Assembly (NCBI GenBank): GCA_947561395.2 | Contig: OX387182.1 | Location: 40,975,949-41,039,948, forward strand | Direction: 5' to 3' | Length of the DNA stretch: 64,000 nt | Source of the DNA: Buxus sempervirens | Taxonomy: Eukaryota; Streptophyta; Magnoliopsida; Buxales; Buxaceae | In this document: positions 22,201 to 34,200 of the stretch, piece after piece | Position numbering within the stretch: the stretch's first letter is position 1 | Layout of the letters: each line of letters starts with the position of its first letter | The notes under the pieces: generated by a model | What the model saw: the letters and a program-made list of their open reading frames with translations, nothing else | Databases searched by the model: none | What the model was told of the DNA's origin: nothing | Position numbers and translations under genes: made by a program

Positions 22201-25200
22201 GGTTGCAACCGCACATACAGAGCGGTTGAGACCAAAATTACAAAAACCGTATACTCAGTACGGTTGGCACCGATTTTGAGAGTTTTTTGAGTGTTTGACA
22301 TATGTCAAGGCTCAAATAAGACCTCTAAAATTCTTTCGAAGGTTTTCTTCTATGGAAGTGCAATTTGGGGTGTCTACATTCACCTGGACGTTTCATTGCG
22401 TTCATGCACGCTATTTCGTTCAGCGCTTCTCAGGAGCAATGCCTTAGAGAGAGTGGCTTTCAGTGCCTACTGAATTTACACGCGACAAAGCTTAATCGAC
22501 GACTCTGTCATTGGATTGTTCCGAAAGTTGATTCTAAGAAGAGATGTATTAGAGTTGGGGAACTGAATATTTTCTTCGACACGCACGACATGGAGAGGAT
22601 AATTGGGTTACCCGTACAGGGGATAGATGTTGATACATCTAAATTAGAAATCCCCGATATGACAGAGTTGTATAGCTTTTACGGGGTACAAAATGGAAGC
22701 ATCCCTATTCAGAATGTTGAGGATAGCCTGAAGAGTCCAAAGAACAATCATGAGTGGATCCGTTCTTTTGTATTATATTCGTTGACGACTTTAATAAATC
22801 CATCTTCAAAGATTGACGTGAGTGCATCCTATCTTCCCTTGCTGGTCGATGTAGAGAGGATAGGAAGTTAAAACTGGGGAAAGTATCTTTTAGACACATT
22901 GATGCATCACGTAGCCGAGTTTCAAATGGGCAAACGGAAATGCGTCAATGGGTGCTTATTATTTTTACAGGTACGTATAGTATTTAATAGATGCATTGGC
23001 TTGTTAACTCTAGCTTATGATTCTGTTTGTGCGTCTACTGATAATTAGATTGTTGCTTAGTTTTTGTATTACGATCAGCTGATCGTTGGTCAACCAACAC
23101 CTTCCACTACTCCACGTATGGCAGCGTGGACGGATACATTGATTTTCCAAAGGGAGAAAGATGAAATGGCGCTCGGTGGGTATGGAAAGGGGAAGGTATA
23201 CATATATAAATTTGAGTTGAACTGCTTCGTCACTTGTAGGTTTTGTTGTCAATTTTTCAAATAACGCAACATTTGTATGTACTCACTAATATTGTAGGTG
23301 GTTGAGCACCATGCCAAGAGCCGGGTGCAAGATGAGGCATCAGGCAATGCAGATGAACTAAATATCATTGATCTTAGGCAATTTTGTGGAGATCCAGATC
23401 CTGTAAAATTGGTTTATTTATTTTATTTTATTTTTGTCTTATACTTCACGTTTTCTTATTAAGAACACATCCGCAGGTTTTATGATTGGGTGTTGTGTAT
23501 TCCAGGTTATTCAGGGTCATCTCACAAAGATATTGGACACGTATAGGGAGATGCTAAATCACGTGAAGTCAAGGGAAACCGTCGACCCCTCCGATATCCA
23601 CGTGCCACGTGAGAGCCCTGATCATATGGATGCTCCCGATTCTCCCATGCCCGATGTTCCTGACGAAGCAAGGATGTCACCCTCCCATCATAGCACCCAC
23701 GAGAGTGGTGATCATACCGATGCTCTCGACACGGTGGTGTTTGCGGAGGTATAGAAAGATAAAATTCAAGTGGATGAGGTGGCGATAGTTCCGGCTCAAA
23801 GCGGCACCGGGACCGAGGTAACCAAACCTCGAAGAGGGTCATGCAAGAAGTCACGTGGGAGACATTGTCGCACTCCATATATTGGCCATCGGTTCTGTCC
23901 TCGATTGGGCCCAGAAGAAAACTCAATCCTACAATACGTTCGCCAAAAACAGAAATCTGAGTAAGATAATATTTCTAAACTAGTAAATGTTATTTATGTA
24001 TTATAATTCGTAGTGAATAATTCCTCATCGTTTTTTTCAGTGAAATTATATTCAAATTTGATTCCATCTTCGCGTCGGCATTTGAATTGGCATGTTTGTT
24101 AGACAACAAACATGTTAATAGTGTGGTATGCAAAGCCTATCTTGTGAATAATATATTGGTTGTTCAATTGTACATGCCATTGCTCACGGTATTTTTTGTT
24201 AGGCTATCAATGCTTTTGGAGCATGTCTTATAAAGAACCAACAATTGTCGACTAGCCGCAAAGTCAGCCGACATTATTGCCCCATATATGTTTGTGTAAG
24301 GACTTTTTTGTATTTTCTTTGTTTGTTGTTCAAGGCCAAAGGCCAAAGTAATGAATAAAATTTCCTTCCGTATATTATGCAGGAGTGGATAATGAATATT
24401 GAGCGTGGTTCCACCGAATCCTTGCGTCCTTACTTCGATCCAGGGCGACTAGGGTATTCTGTGGTTGCATGCAATCTTGTAAGTTTCTTGGGATGCAATG
24501 TGCCACCTTCACAAGTGATTTGTTCCAGATTTTGTATGCTTTTATCCTTATTTAGCAGTCTGTAATCAGTTTTTTACTTATAAGGTTGTCTTACTGGTAT
24601 GTAGATTTTTGTTCCCTTGTATCTGCGCAATCATTGGTTTCTTTTAGTTTTAAACCTAAAAGAGCGGAGAGTGGATGTGCTTGACTCAATGGATGGGGGG
24701 CGTCGTGCGCGACATCAATCCATAATTGAAACGCAGGTAATTTTTATATTAATGAAATTTTCTCATACCATTTACAACACTTATCATATTGACACTCGCT
24801 TCATCACTTGTAGATCCAGATGTTGGATAAGATCTTATGTGACTTCGGAGGTGGTGATCAATTTCCACTTCTACTGTGGGAGTTGCGGCGGGTTAACGTC
24901 CCACACCAAACCAACGGGTAAGCCGTTAATTTTGTTTTGCTTCATACATATGTTAGCTTCTTACAAGTGATGTAATTATATACCGTTAGGTATGATTGTG
25001 GTGTCTTCATGATGAAATTCATGGAGGTATGGGATGGCAGCACCTTGTCTCCAGGATTTGATCAGGTGCGTATATAACTTAAATGTTTTTTTATAATTAT
25101 AGTTATCAAGTACGTCGCTAGTAATACACAAGTACGTCTTCTATGAATTCAGAGTAATATCGCACACTTTAGGGATAAGTTCCTTGTTGACTTCGTTAAG

Positions 25201-25290
25201 CACCCTTCAAACCAAGTGCGGGACATCGTTATTTCTAAGGCAGCAAACACAAAGGAACCGGAGGAGACTAGTGAAAGTGAAGAAGCCTAA
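19298..25290 (+). pseudogene. HMG-box-like / Ulp1 (C48) SUMO-protease-like gene, interrupted
   Basis: Fourteen exons can be joined by GT-AG introns: 19298-19362, 19549-19615, 19722-19856, 19947-19971 plus 22384-22970 (split by a solo LTR), 23061-23195, 23298-23402, 23506-23960, 24041-24125, 24203-24295, 24383-24478, 24605-24736, 24814-24917, 24990-25065 and 25153-25290. They total 2298 bases, exactly 766 codons, with all phases agreeing. The N-terminus (KRKQLRNSWLHF, YYVNERTKRL, SWRAMNEAEKEEFKRAS) looks like an HMG box, a DNA-bending fold. The C-terminus has a Ulp1 cysteine-protease layout: His in LRNHWFLLVL, Asp in VDVLDSMDG, Gln in VPHQTNG and Cys in YDCGVFMMKF. The middle resembles plant transposon-linked Ulp1 proteins (CHWIVPKVDS, MERIIGLPV). 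Lesions are the solo LTR, TAA at 22869-22871 and TAG at 23752-23754. The function is inferred only: deSUMOylation linked to MULE biology. Confidence 0.75.
19972..22378 (-). mobile_element. Solo gypsy-type LTR in an exon of the HMG/Ulp1 gene
   Basis: The 2407-bp insert starts TGTGAGACATGG and ends GGGGTGTCTACA (TG...CA), with a 5-bp direct repeat TTCAC at 19967-19971 and 22379-22383. Removal restores an open reading frame across the exon (codons ...CGT TGT TCA CCT GGA CGT...). The same family forms the LTR at 60627-62897, which has a polypurine tract on its minus-strand upstream side, so this copy is also minus-oriented. On that strand a TATA box (ctataaatag) lies at 21799-21790, with repeats of AACCGCAC/GCGGTT words at 22000-22265 upstream of it. 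Confidence 0.9.
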
Positions 25291-25973
25291 GGAGTAAGAC
25301 CTATCTGTTACATGTTCAATAATAAGGTTATTTTAAACTAATAACTTTCAGGTGCGTACATAAATTTATGATTACATTGTTTATAGGTATGACAACTCCA
25401 GCATTCTTGGCTTGATAGCAAGGTGAAGAAACTGAAGGCCATCTTAAACATCAACGTACAACTTACGATTGTACATTAACTTGTTTGTACATTAAAATTG
25501 TACATACATCAAATTGTACTTGTATGTAGAGGGTTGTACAATTAAATTGTAGATGAAATTGTTTGTGAGAGGAAGACAATTGTAAATTTGCAATATTATC
25601 AATCTCTTTTTTCAGTTATTGTACTATGATGACAGGTCTTTTCTGATGGAAAAGATGCTTCATTTTGTTAAGTTCTCACATCGTAGTAAATATTGCAAGC
25701 TTCATATCGCAAAGGATGTGAATTCGGAAATTTGTTAACTTAATTGATTTAAATCCATATATTATAACAAACCAAACAAACACATGCAAGGTATTAATAT
25801 CTTGTAAAGGCATTTGATAACAAAGGTTTGGTTTATGTTTATAACTCAAGATTTTCAAGCCTTAACTACCTTAAATATCTTGCAAGGTATTTTTTTTCTT
25901 ACTCTTCTTTTTTAAATAAAATTTAGGAATCAAGAATAATCCATGTAAGCTATCAGGAAATTATAAATCAAAA
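25291..25973. other. 3' flank of the Ulp1-like gene
   Basis: No coding exon is seen. A/T-rich sequence with repeated ttgtacattaa-type words near 25470-25550 looks like a 3' untranslated or terminator region for the gene ending at 25290. Confidence 0.4.
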
Positions 25974-26084
25974 CATGCCTGGTTACAAGTCAAACCATCC
26001 CTGGTTACAAGTCAAACCATCCCTGGTTACAAGTCAAACCATGCCTGGTTACAAGTCCAACCATCCCTGGTTACAAGTCAAACC

Positions 26085-28599
26085 TGTAACGCCCCGGATC
26101 CGTGTTGTTCAATAAAGATATAACACGTCTCACGGAGGTTAGGCAAGGATCGTTAATCAATTTATGATCGCTGGATAATCATATAGCTATAACCTGACAG
26201 AGTGCACATTTCCATTTATGCAAAATTGTAACATTTAAACTGAACTAGAATCGTATGGTTCAACCCCAATTAAACTTTAATACATCTAAATTAATTCAAA
26301 GATCTCAAATTCAGAACAGATAACCTACTAGTCTAAGGAAGGTAATAGTAATCCTCCTCCCTATAAGCCTCAGCAGGATCTACCCCAGAAATCGCCTCAC
26401 CACGAGTATCTGAAAAACAAACAAGACAAACAACGGAGTGAGATACGAATATCTCAGCGAGTAGCACATGCATGCAGAAATAGTTGATCACAATTTAAAC
26501 TATGCATCGACAAACACCGAATACGGTTAAACGACCAACATCAATTCTCAAATCGAAATCAAGGCTTGTTCTAATCAAACAAATCACATCTCAGTTAAGT
26601 ACGGCAACACATCGATTGGTCAATGTCATGACTATCGTTTAGTTGATAAATTAAGCATGCCAAGTAGACACTCCACACCTCCATGTACACAGTTCTGACC
26701 TACTCAAGGTTTCGGATACTCTGAAATGACGGCCTACTCAGGGTTTCGTCATCCAATGCAGGCCTACTCCCCGGGTTTCTGCATTGACAACCAGGCCTAC
26801 TCAGGGTTTCTGGCTGCTCTACACCGGTCGTGGCAACACACAAGGCCATGCAATTCCAACAACCAACAATAACATCACATTACTAAGCTTAAACATCTGG
26901 ATCCAGGACAAGCTAGACCAAAACAGTAAAACGTCGTATAATCTCAATACCAATATCAAAGAAAAACCATTCATTTCATATCATGTAAAACTCATCACCA
27001 TTCATCACCTGTCCCTCTGGACCAAGCAGTACCACAAGTACTTTCAGTATTTTCTCATTTCCGTAACACATGTCATTTGAAAGTAAAACTCAATTCATTC
27101 ATACCAAGGAAATCTTTACAATACATTTAAAGTTTCCAAACAAGTGAAACCAGAATAGAATAACTCCTCAATCGAAACAGTGTATAAAACAGAGGAAATG
27201 TAACTAGTAACTCTTAGTGGTTTGGTATCCGGCACAACACTCATAAATAACCTAAACTCAACTTGAAAGCTTTTAAGTAGTTCACTAAATTTTCCTCTAA
27301 TAGTTTCCTAGGCAAAATAGATTCCCAGGGCTCCCAAACAAGTGAATAGTGAAGTGGTTTAATCCTCAAGTAACCCAAATACTCATAGTTAAATCAAATC
27401 TCCAATTCAGTAAGCAAAATAGGGTCTGCCGCTCACTTCCTGAGGTGGGCGCGAGGTGAGCGCCGTTCGGCGGTAAGGAAATGGGGTAAAATCGACCTAC
27501 CGCTCACTCGACGCTAGGTGAGCGCGAGCTGAGCGCCAGACGGGCGTGAGGTGGGCGCGAGATTCGCGCGAGATGAGCGCCAGGTTTTCTGCTAAGCGCG
27601 AGCTGAGCGCCAGACGGGCGTGAGCTCGGCGGTGGGTGGTATTTAACGGGGCGCCTACCTCTTAGGTGAGCGCCGGTGAGCGCGAGGTGGGCGGATACCC
27701 CCTGTGATTTTCATTTCTCTGTTCTTCCAAGATCTAAATGACTGGCCAGTTTGTTTATCTCTGTAATTGTTCCACTACACTCCCAATACTCCCAGAAGAC
27801 TTCCCAACCATATTTGGATTTAATCTAAACACTTTTAAATAAACAATAAAATTCAATCTCCGAACTCTGTTCATGTCATTTCCAGAAAACCAGAAACTCA
27901 TACATCATTTGAGATACAAAACATGCATCGAAATAAGCTCACGAAAACCTTAAACACAAAACCCAGTTGTAAATCAGTGCTACTCACCTGAATGCCGAAT
28001 GCGCTTATTCCCGACTATATCAAAACCTCGGCCGATCACCACTACGGCCACGCACGCGAATGAAGAATCTCTCCAAACAAAACTTCTTGAGCACAGAGAG
28101 ATAACCCACTGAAGTTAAACTCCAAAATCCTTCCCTTAGGCTTTGCGATGCTTGTTCTACAGGAGCAGAGCCCTAATCGCCACTCCAGCCGAAATCGCTC
28201 AACTCTCCTGATACTCAGACTAGCGAAAAATGTTTCCGTAAGTATACGCGTATTTCGTTTAAAACCAAAAACCCTACTTTCCCTTATTTGCACATTTAAC
28301 ATTTACCTTGCGAGATGTATACGCCGGTCGATCAACCCTTTTAACCCCTTGATCCTATGCATGCTCGCCCACCGGAAACACTACATGTTCCACATCCATT
28401 TACGTTAATAAGCACATAACTATACTTTAATAATAATAATGATAATAATACGATTTTTCAGAAAAATGGCTATATAACGCCTATACATACGAGTATGGGC
28501 TAAGCCCTCAAACCACAAAATCACCTGATAAACATAGTTATATATATATGAATAATAAATACACAAACAATAAAACTTACCAAAAATCAGGGTCTTACA
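26085..28599 (-). mobile_element. Solo LTR (gypsy-type) inside the minisatellite
   Basis: The 2515-bp insert begins TGTAACGCCCCGG and ends GGGTCTTACA on the plus strand, with the 5-bp direct repeat AAACC at 26080-26084 and 28600-28604. Read on the minus strand it starts TGTAAGACCCTG and ends CGGGGCGTTACA, ends typical of plant gypsy LTRs of the Tekay/Del type. No reverse transcriptase, primer-binding site or second LTR is present, so it is a solo LTR. A GC-rich word array (ggtgagcgc, gcgcgag, gagctgagcgcc) occupies 27425-27690. Confidence 0.85.
27425..27690. repeat. GC-rich GGTGAGCGC word array within the LTR
   Basis: Variants of gaggtgggcgcgag, ggtgagcgc and gctgagcgccagacgggcg recur about ten times in an otherwise AT-rich LTR. 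The local base composition is sharply different from its surroundings. Confidence 0.8.
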
Positions 28600-28879
28600 A
28601 AACCATCCCTGGTTACAAGTCAAACCATGCCTGGTTACAAGTCAAACCATCCCTGGTTACAAGTCAAACCATGCCTGGTTACAAGTCCAACCATGCCTGG
28701 TTACAAGTCAAACCATGCCTGGTTACAAGTCCAACCATCCCTGGTTACAAGTCAAACCATCCCTGGTTACAAGTCAAACCATCCCTGGTTACAAGTCAAA
28801 CCATGCATGCCTGGTTACAAGTCAAACCATGCCTAGTTACAAGTCCATCCATGGCAGGGACAAGGTATGAGGTTAAAAA

Positions 28880-29240
28880 ATTCGCTAAGTATGGCGCTTT
28901 GGGCGCGATTTCGCACCGCTCGAGCGGGAGGGTCCCAAATGGCCGAGGTTTTTAAAAATTTCTTCATGTTTTGCACCGCTCGAGCGTCAAACGTGCCATG
29001 CGCAAACCCAGAAAAGTCCAAGTATGGCGCTTTCGGGGAGATTTCGGGCCGCTCGAGCGTCAAGACTAAATTAAAAAACTCAGAGAACCCGAGAGTGACG
29101 CTCTCTGCGCGACTTGGGACCGCTCGAGCGACAAGGCAAAATTGAAAAAAACCACAGAGAACCCGAGAGTGACGCTCTGCGCGCGACTTGGAGCCGCTCG
29201 AGTGTCAAGCCGTAATTTGTAAAAAAATATAAATCGAGCT
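28880..29240 (+). promoter_or_regulatory. CGCTCGAGCG repeat promoter upstream of a TATA box
   Basis: The palindrome ccgctcgagcg occurs at about 28916, 28977, 29051 and 29121, with a one-base variant at 29194. Two neighbouring segments (gagaacccgagagtgacgct) also repeat. A TATA-like atataaat lies at 29227-29234 and a C/T-rich leader follows, then the transposon-protein start codon at 29701. This looks like an LTR U3 or a transposon promoter acting on the plus strand. Confidence 0.55.
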
Positions 29241-29594
29241 TAAAAACCCTGCGATCCCTTCTTCTTGGTATTTTCTCCTTGTTGCGACCATCACCACCCC
29301 TTCCACTACTCCAGGTCGATTCGCCAGGCATTTGCAACGTTGTGCTTCAGATTGGATCCAGGGCAATATTTCGTTCGCCAAGGTACGTGGGGACAATATT
29401 TCACATTTCTCTTGAAAAAATATTTCGTTCACATTTCCATGTTTTAGGATTTCATTTAGGATGGTTTATACATTGAAGAAAATGACTCTTGTCGTTGTTT
29501 CATCACACTTCTTAACCGATTTCATCTTATTTAACCAATGACTCTTGTCGTTCATGCATTGGGTGTATCTTTTCGTTCGTTTTTAAACGATTTC

Positions 29595-29618
29595 ATATAT
29601 ATATATATATATATATAT
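29595..29618. repeat. (AT)n microsatellite
   Basis: About twelve AT dinucleotides in a row, in the leader or intron upstream of the transposon-protein ORF. Confidence 0.95.
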
Positions 29619-29700
29619 TTGTTATATTTCCTTTCTCCTTCTTCCATTGCTTGAATATGTGCCTCTCAACCTTTATTTTCATCGAGATCTAATACTATAC

Positions 29701-30851
29701 TGTTAATGCAGATGCCTAAACGACGCAAGACCACCCGAGGTCTCCGTCTAACGTACAACCTCATGAGGTTGATACCGAATATTTTGTTGACCGCCATGCG
29801 CAAATGAGGTTTCGTCAATACCTGAACAACCGGAGTCTCCTGTTAGAGCGGGAGGTAATAATCCGCGAGCTTGATCCCGAGATTACTTCAGTTTTTACTT
29901 CTAGGGGTTGGGAGCCTTTGCTAAAAAATCTTCTTGCACCCCAAGCCATCCTTGTTCGGGAGTTCTATGCAAACATGCATGATTGGTCCCTTAGCCCTCC
30001 CAGATTCAAAATGTATTTTCGCGGTCAAACAATTTCCGTCACCCCTGATGTCATCTCTCAGATATTAGGGATACCAAGAGTGCCTGAGCCTCGATATCCT
30101 TACCGTGAGACAGACCCCCCTTCACCTACTGTTATGGCATCTTTTGTGTGCAACTGTACTACCCCTTTCTATGGAACACATCTAGTGATTGATAATATTC
30201 CAACTCATCGGTCGGTTGTTCTTCGGATTATGAGCACCAACATATGCCCAGTGGGTCATTTACATACCCTCCCACTCCAGAGACTTAGCTTCTTTTATGC
30301 ATTACTCCAAGGTCATTCAATAGACCTTCCTTCCCAAATGATTCGCTCCATGCTACACATTATAATTCACGTCAAACGGAAGCGAAAACTTATATTTCCT
30401 TGCCTCATTACCCGACTCATGCAAGGACTTGACGTACATCCCAGAAATTGAGCGACCTCTAGTGCTTCCACCGCCTATTGGGCCTACCACCGTAGCACAA
30501 AGTGTTGCGCATGCGAATACTGCTACTCGGGCTGGTGCTCTTCGTCCACGTCGTCAAGCATCTTCCCAAGCTGGAACCTCTCATTCTGGTTCATCTTCGG
30601 CTGGTCCTTCATTTGATCCACCTGCCGTTATGGATTATTTGCCAAGGATTTATGAAGTCCAGCAACAATCGCGCGCAGAAGTGGCGCTGATCCGGTCGAC
30701 CCAAGAGACGCAAAGCCGGCAGCTTGCAGAGATACAGGGAGCAGTGTCGCAACTTCAACTGCACTTTAACCAGGAGCAAGAGGACGAAGAGGGGGAGGAA
30801 GACGAGGATGACGACGAGGATGATGACGATGAAGAACGTGAGGCAGACTGA
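29701..30851 (+). pseudogene. Plant transposon-protein-domain gene, frameshifted
   Basis: A start at 29701 (MPKRRKTT) is followed in another frame by PHEVDTEYFVDRHAQ and then the frame at 29804-30451, which shows SRGWEPLLKNLL, AILVREFYANMHDW, FRGQTISVTPDVISQILGIP and RSMLHIIIHVKRKR. That order is characteristic of the plant-specific putative transposon protein domain, which occurs in retroelement and transposon ORFs. A further frame change near 30425 leads to a Ser/Gln-rich tail, a coiled-coil-like segment (QQQSRAEVALIRSTQETQSR) and an acidic Glu/Asp run ending at 30851. Two frameshifts make this copy non-functional. Lying inside the MULE, it may be a third MULE gene or a separate later insertion. 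Confidence 0.65.
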
Positions 30852-31255
30852 AGCAAGGAGGGGAGCTGAAATTTTAGTATTTTGTCGTAGCCTTGAACTA
30901 TATTTTGTGTACAAACGTTGTACTTGTTTTATATGTATTTAAGGTTGTACCCATTAGTGGCTTGCACTCTTCAAAATTTAGCACACTAATTGTGCTCCTT
31001 ATTCCAATGTTTTGGAGTTACGATTTTTATTTTGCTTACTTTCTTCGAAATGCATATGGTGTTTCATTTAACATACGTTGACTTAGGGAAATTAGCGTTT
31101 CTTCTTGGCAAGACATTGATTCGTAATATTCAGGAGTATTAATCAATTGCTATAACTGTTCACTTCGAATTTTAAGTGAATCACAACCTATTTTAAAAAA
31201 AAGATTCAATACATAATTCCACAAATTTGAAGTAAAGAATTAAGTATCCCAACAA
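30852..31255. other. Intergenic sequence between convergent genes
   Basis: About 400 bases between the 3' end of the plus-strand transposon-protein gene and the stop codon of the minus-strand FAR1-type gene. AT-rich; presumably both 3' ends. No further gene is seen. Confidence 0.5.
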
Positions 31256-34200
31256 TCAAGGGGCCTTGTTTGCAGCTTCTGCTGCTGCTTTCTCTGCTTC
31301 GAGCTTAGTAACAGTTGCATCAATTTCCGCCTCATCAAGCTGTTGCAGTCCCTTATCTTTTGTCATCACAGCAATTTCTATGTGTTTTCCCCCACTCTCA
31401 ACAACCTAAATGCAATATACCAAAATCATGTTCAAAATATAGATTAGACACCGTGCATTGGGAACAAATCATGTTTTCTGGATGAATAAGTTAGCAAGCA
31501 TTCCTTTAGTTTAAAATATAGATTAAACAATTTGCACGTGAAATAATTTCTAATAAAACAATTCAATTACCTGTTTGCGACCTTCAAACGTTTCTATATG
31601 GTTGAGATCCAACAGGAGATAAATACGTCTGAAGAAAAAAGTGTTGCGTTAAATACATGTGATATTATGAAAAAAACTCAACAACTTACAGTATTCGCAC
31701 CTGCAACAATTGAGTAAAAGGTTGATCACATTGGCGAAGGGAATCCCGGCTGCATTGAGATGAGTCATACGTGCTTGGTGTCGAGCCATTAGTGTGTTCA
31801 TCCACACTGCTTTCTACCCCACGCGTATATCGTAACGGTTGCTGTACAACGCACAAACTATTCAACATAAATAATCCGCCACAATTGTAGAAAGTGAATC
31901 AAAAATTAAAGACAGGAAATACCTGAATGCAAAGAGTATATGGATTCAAATGGACATCGGATGGGATAATCAATAGCTCATTTCCAAATGGAGCCGATGG
32001 AACAGTATGATTGACAATAGGAGTTGCATTGGAACAGGTACCAACTTCAAAGTTCGAACGTTTACCCTTTGTTCCGCTTTTATGGTTCTGTTTGATAGCA
32101 TCTATATGCAACGGGCTCCCAGAATATTCTGATTTTTTGGATCTCTTCCTGATGGCTTTATTGAGTGCTCCTGGAATTCGACGCACACTTGTTCCTGCAC
32201 GACCACCCTTATCCTTCTTCCAAATACCTTTCACTTTAGAAAGTACATCTTCTATCAAAGCTGCGTCATTAGAAGTATGATTGTCAGTAGTACCGCCCGT
32301 GCTTACTCCCTTAGTGCCGCCTACAACGTAGTCAGCCGCTGTATTTTGGGAGCCGGCTGTACTATATGTTGTGGTGGGATGGTTTTGAGATTGATTTTCC
32401 AATGTTTTGCCAATTGCAATTGTACGGACTCCGTCTTTTAACTTATTTGCCAATTCCACAGCATGCTCATACGACTCCCGGTATTGTGCAGCTTGCTTTA
32501 TAATCTGCATATACATATAACATAGATCTTTATATCTTTTGGTTGTTTCAACTTTAGGATCATTCTCCTCCATTGATCCCTCGGTTCGTGGCAAAAAATC
32601 CAAGTTCTTTGCATCCCTTGTCCATCGCTTCATGATGTAATGCTTTGGGATATGTGTGATTCCATTTACTAGCAACACAATAAGGACATGGCAACACAGT
32701 ATTCCCGCGTACTCATATTTCTTGCAACTACACTTGACGGTGACAGTCGAAGATTCAAATGTAACTGTGTGCTCTCTACGCCGACGCTCAAGATTATTAA
32801 CCTTATACTCTGAAAGTGTACCAATCGCACCACATTTGCAGGGGACACAGTTCATGACATTGTATGCCTCTTTCTTAACCTTCTCAAAAATTGACATTGT
32901 GTATATCATCTTGACACCATCTAACATTATACTTGGAGCCTCAATAATTGGAACACTAGTAAGCATTTTGCAATCTGCTTTCAACTCCTCATACCTTCTA
33001 TCCTCTAGTAGTCTGTCAAAATGCCACAGGAACCGTATAAATTCTTTCTGACTTTGCAAATGCTTCTTCAAGTTTGCATTCATGCTTTCAGACCTTTGTG
33101 TGGTGCTCATCTCAGCAGAAAACGTATTCCTACCGTATGCCAATGACCATTTCTCTCTCTCATCAAATCTTGCCTGCAACCAACTATTGTCAGACAGATT
33201 ATATTTGGTAATCATCGCATTCCACGCATCCACAAACTCATCTTCATTCTCATACTCGTACACACATCGTGAAAATTCATTTGCAAAAGATTTCTCACGA
33301 TTAAACACATCACTTAGATGTTTTGCCACGTTCTGAAACATGTGCCACACACAAAAACGATGATACGTTCTTGGTAATACACAAGCAATTGCACTTGTCA
33401 TTGCTTGATCATGATCAGTGAGAAGTGTTCTTGGTTCTTTCCCAGACATAGCTGTAACAAATGTTTTGAAGAGCCAACAAAACGTCGGTATTGTTTTATC
33501 ATAAAGTAAGGCTGCTCCAAAGACAATACTTTGTCTATGATGATTTACCCCAACAAATAATCCAAAAATACGGCCCTCCTTATTCGTCTTATACGTTGTA
33601 TCGAAACATACAACGTCACCGAAAGCCTTATAATCCTCTATCATTCCTCCATCCGCCCAAAAAAGACTTGTTATCAGATCTTCGGTGTCGAGCTCAATAG
33701 AATAGAAAAATGATTGATCCTCTACCTGCCTCTTAACAAAATATTGAATCAAGGCCCGTGCCTGCCTAGCTTCTATGGCAGTCGTGCGTTTCGAACGCAA
33801 ATAGTTTTGACAATCCGCATGCATAAATCCAAGAGTATCAACACCCCCAGCTTCTCTTTGCATAAGTTCTACAATTGCTTTCGGAGCAATTCCTGTTTTA
33901 TCTGCTAAATCGATTTCCGTAGCCTGGATCTCACTTACTTACCTATGAGATCTTAACATATGAGCCATCTTAGGCAAAAGTAACTGATGATTATGCTTTG
34001 GTTCAAATTGCGACACCACAAATTTTCCCTCGCCATTCATCAAAATCCTCAATCGTGCCATACAACCAATCCTGGTCTCAGCACGGTGCTTTTGAACTTC
34101 CGTATCTCTTTTATCATGTCGCCGATGACCTTCTCTTGAATAGCAAAAAATTCTATCAAAAATGATCCCTGTATCTTTTCTTCTGTGAACCGTATCTCTT

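Larger units (their letters stand above)
25974..28853. repeat. 22-23-bp minisatellite, split by a solo LTR
   Basis: The unit cctggttacaagtcaaacca, followed by tgc or tcc, is repeated about five times at 25974-26084 and about eleven times at 28600-28853. The two arrays are one array cut by the insert at 26085-28599. Variation alternates tcaaac/tccaac and atgcc/atccc. A related array lies outside the MULE at 37125-37275. Open frames through it simply translate the repeat and are not genes. There are no unique spacers, so it is not a CRISPR. Confidence 0.95.

Noticed and set aside
25974-28853. Repeat array considered as a CRISPR
   Set aside because: The units are directly adjacent with no unique spacers, in a plant nuclear setting; it is a minisatellite.
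28548-28955. Open frames with repeated GYKSNHAWLQV-type units
   Set aside because: They translate the 22-23-bp minisatellite in two frames; the repeat explains them fully.
33939-33960. gtaagtaagtgag after the FAR1 zinc finger considered as a splice donor
   Set aside because: The following 25 codons stay in frame and resemble family sequence, and any intron here would be about 20 bases; a nonsense codon is the better reading.
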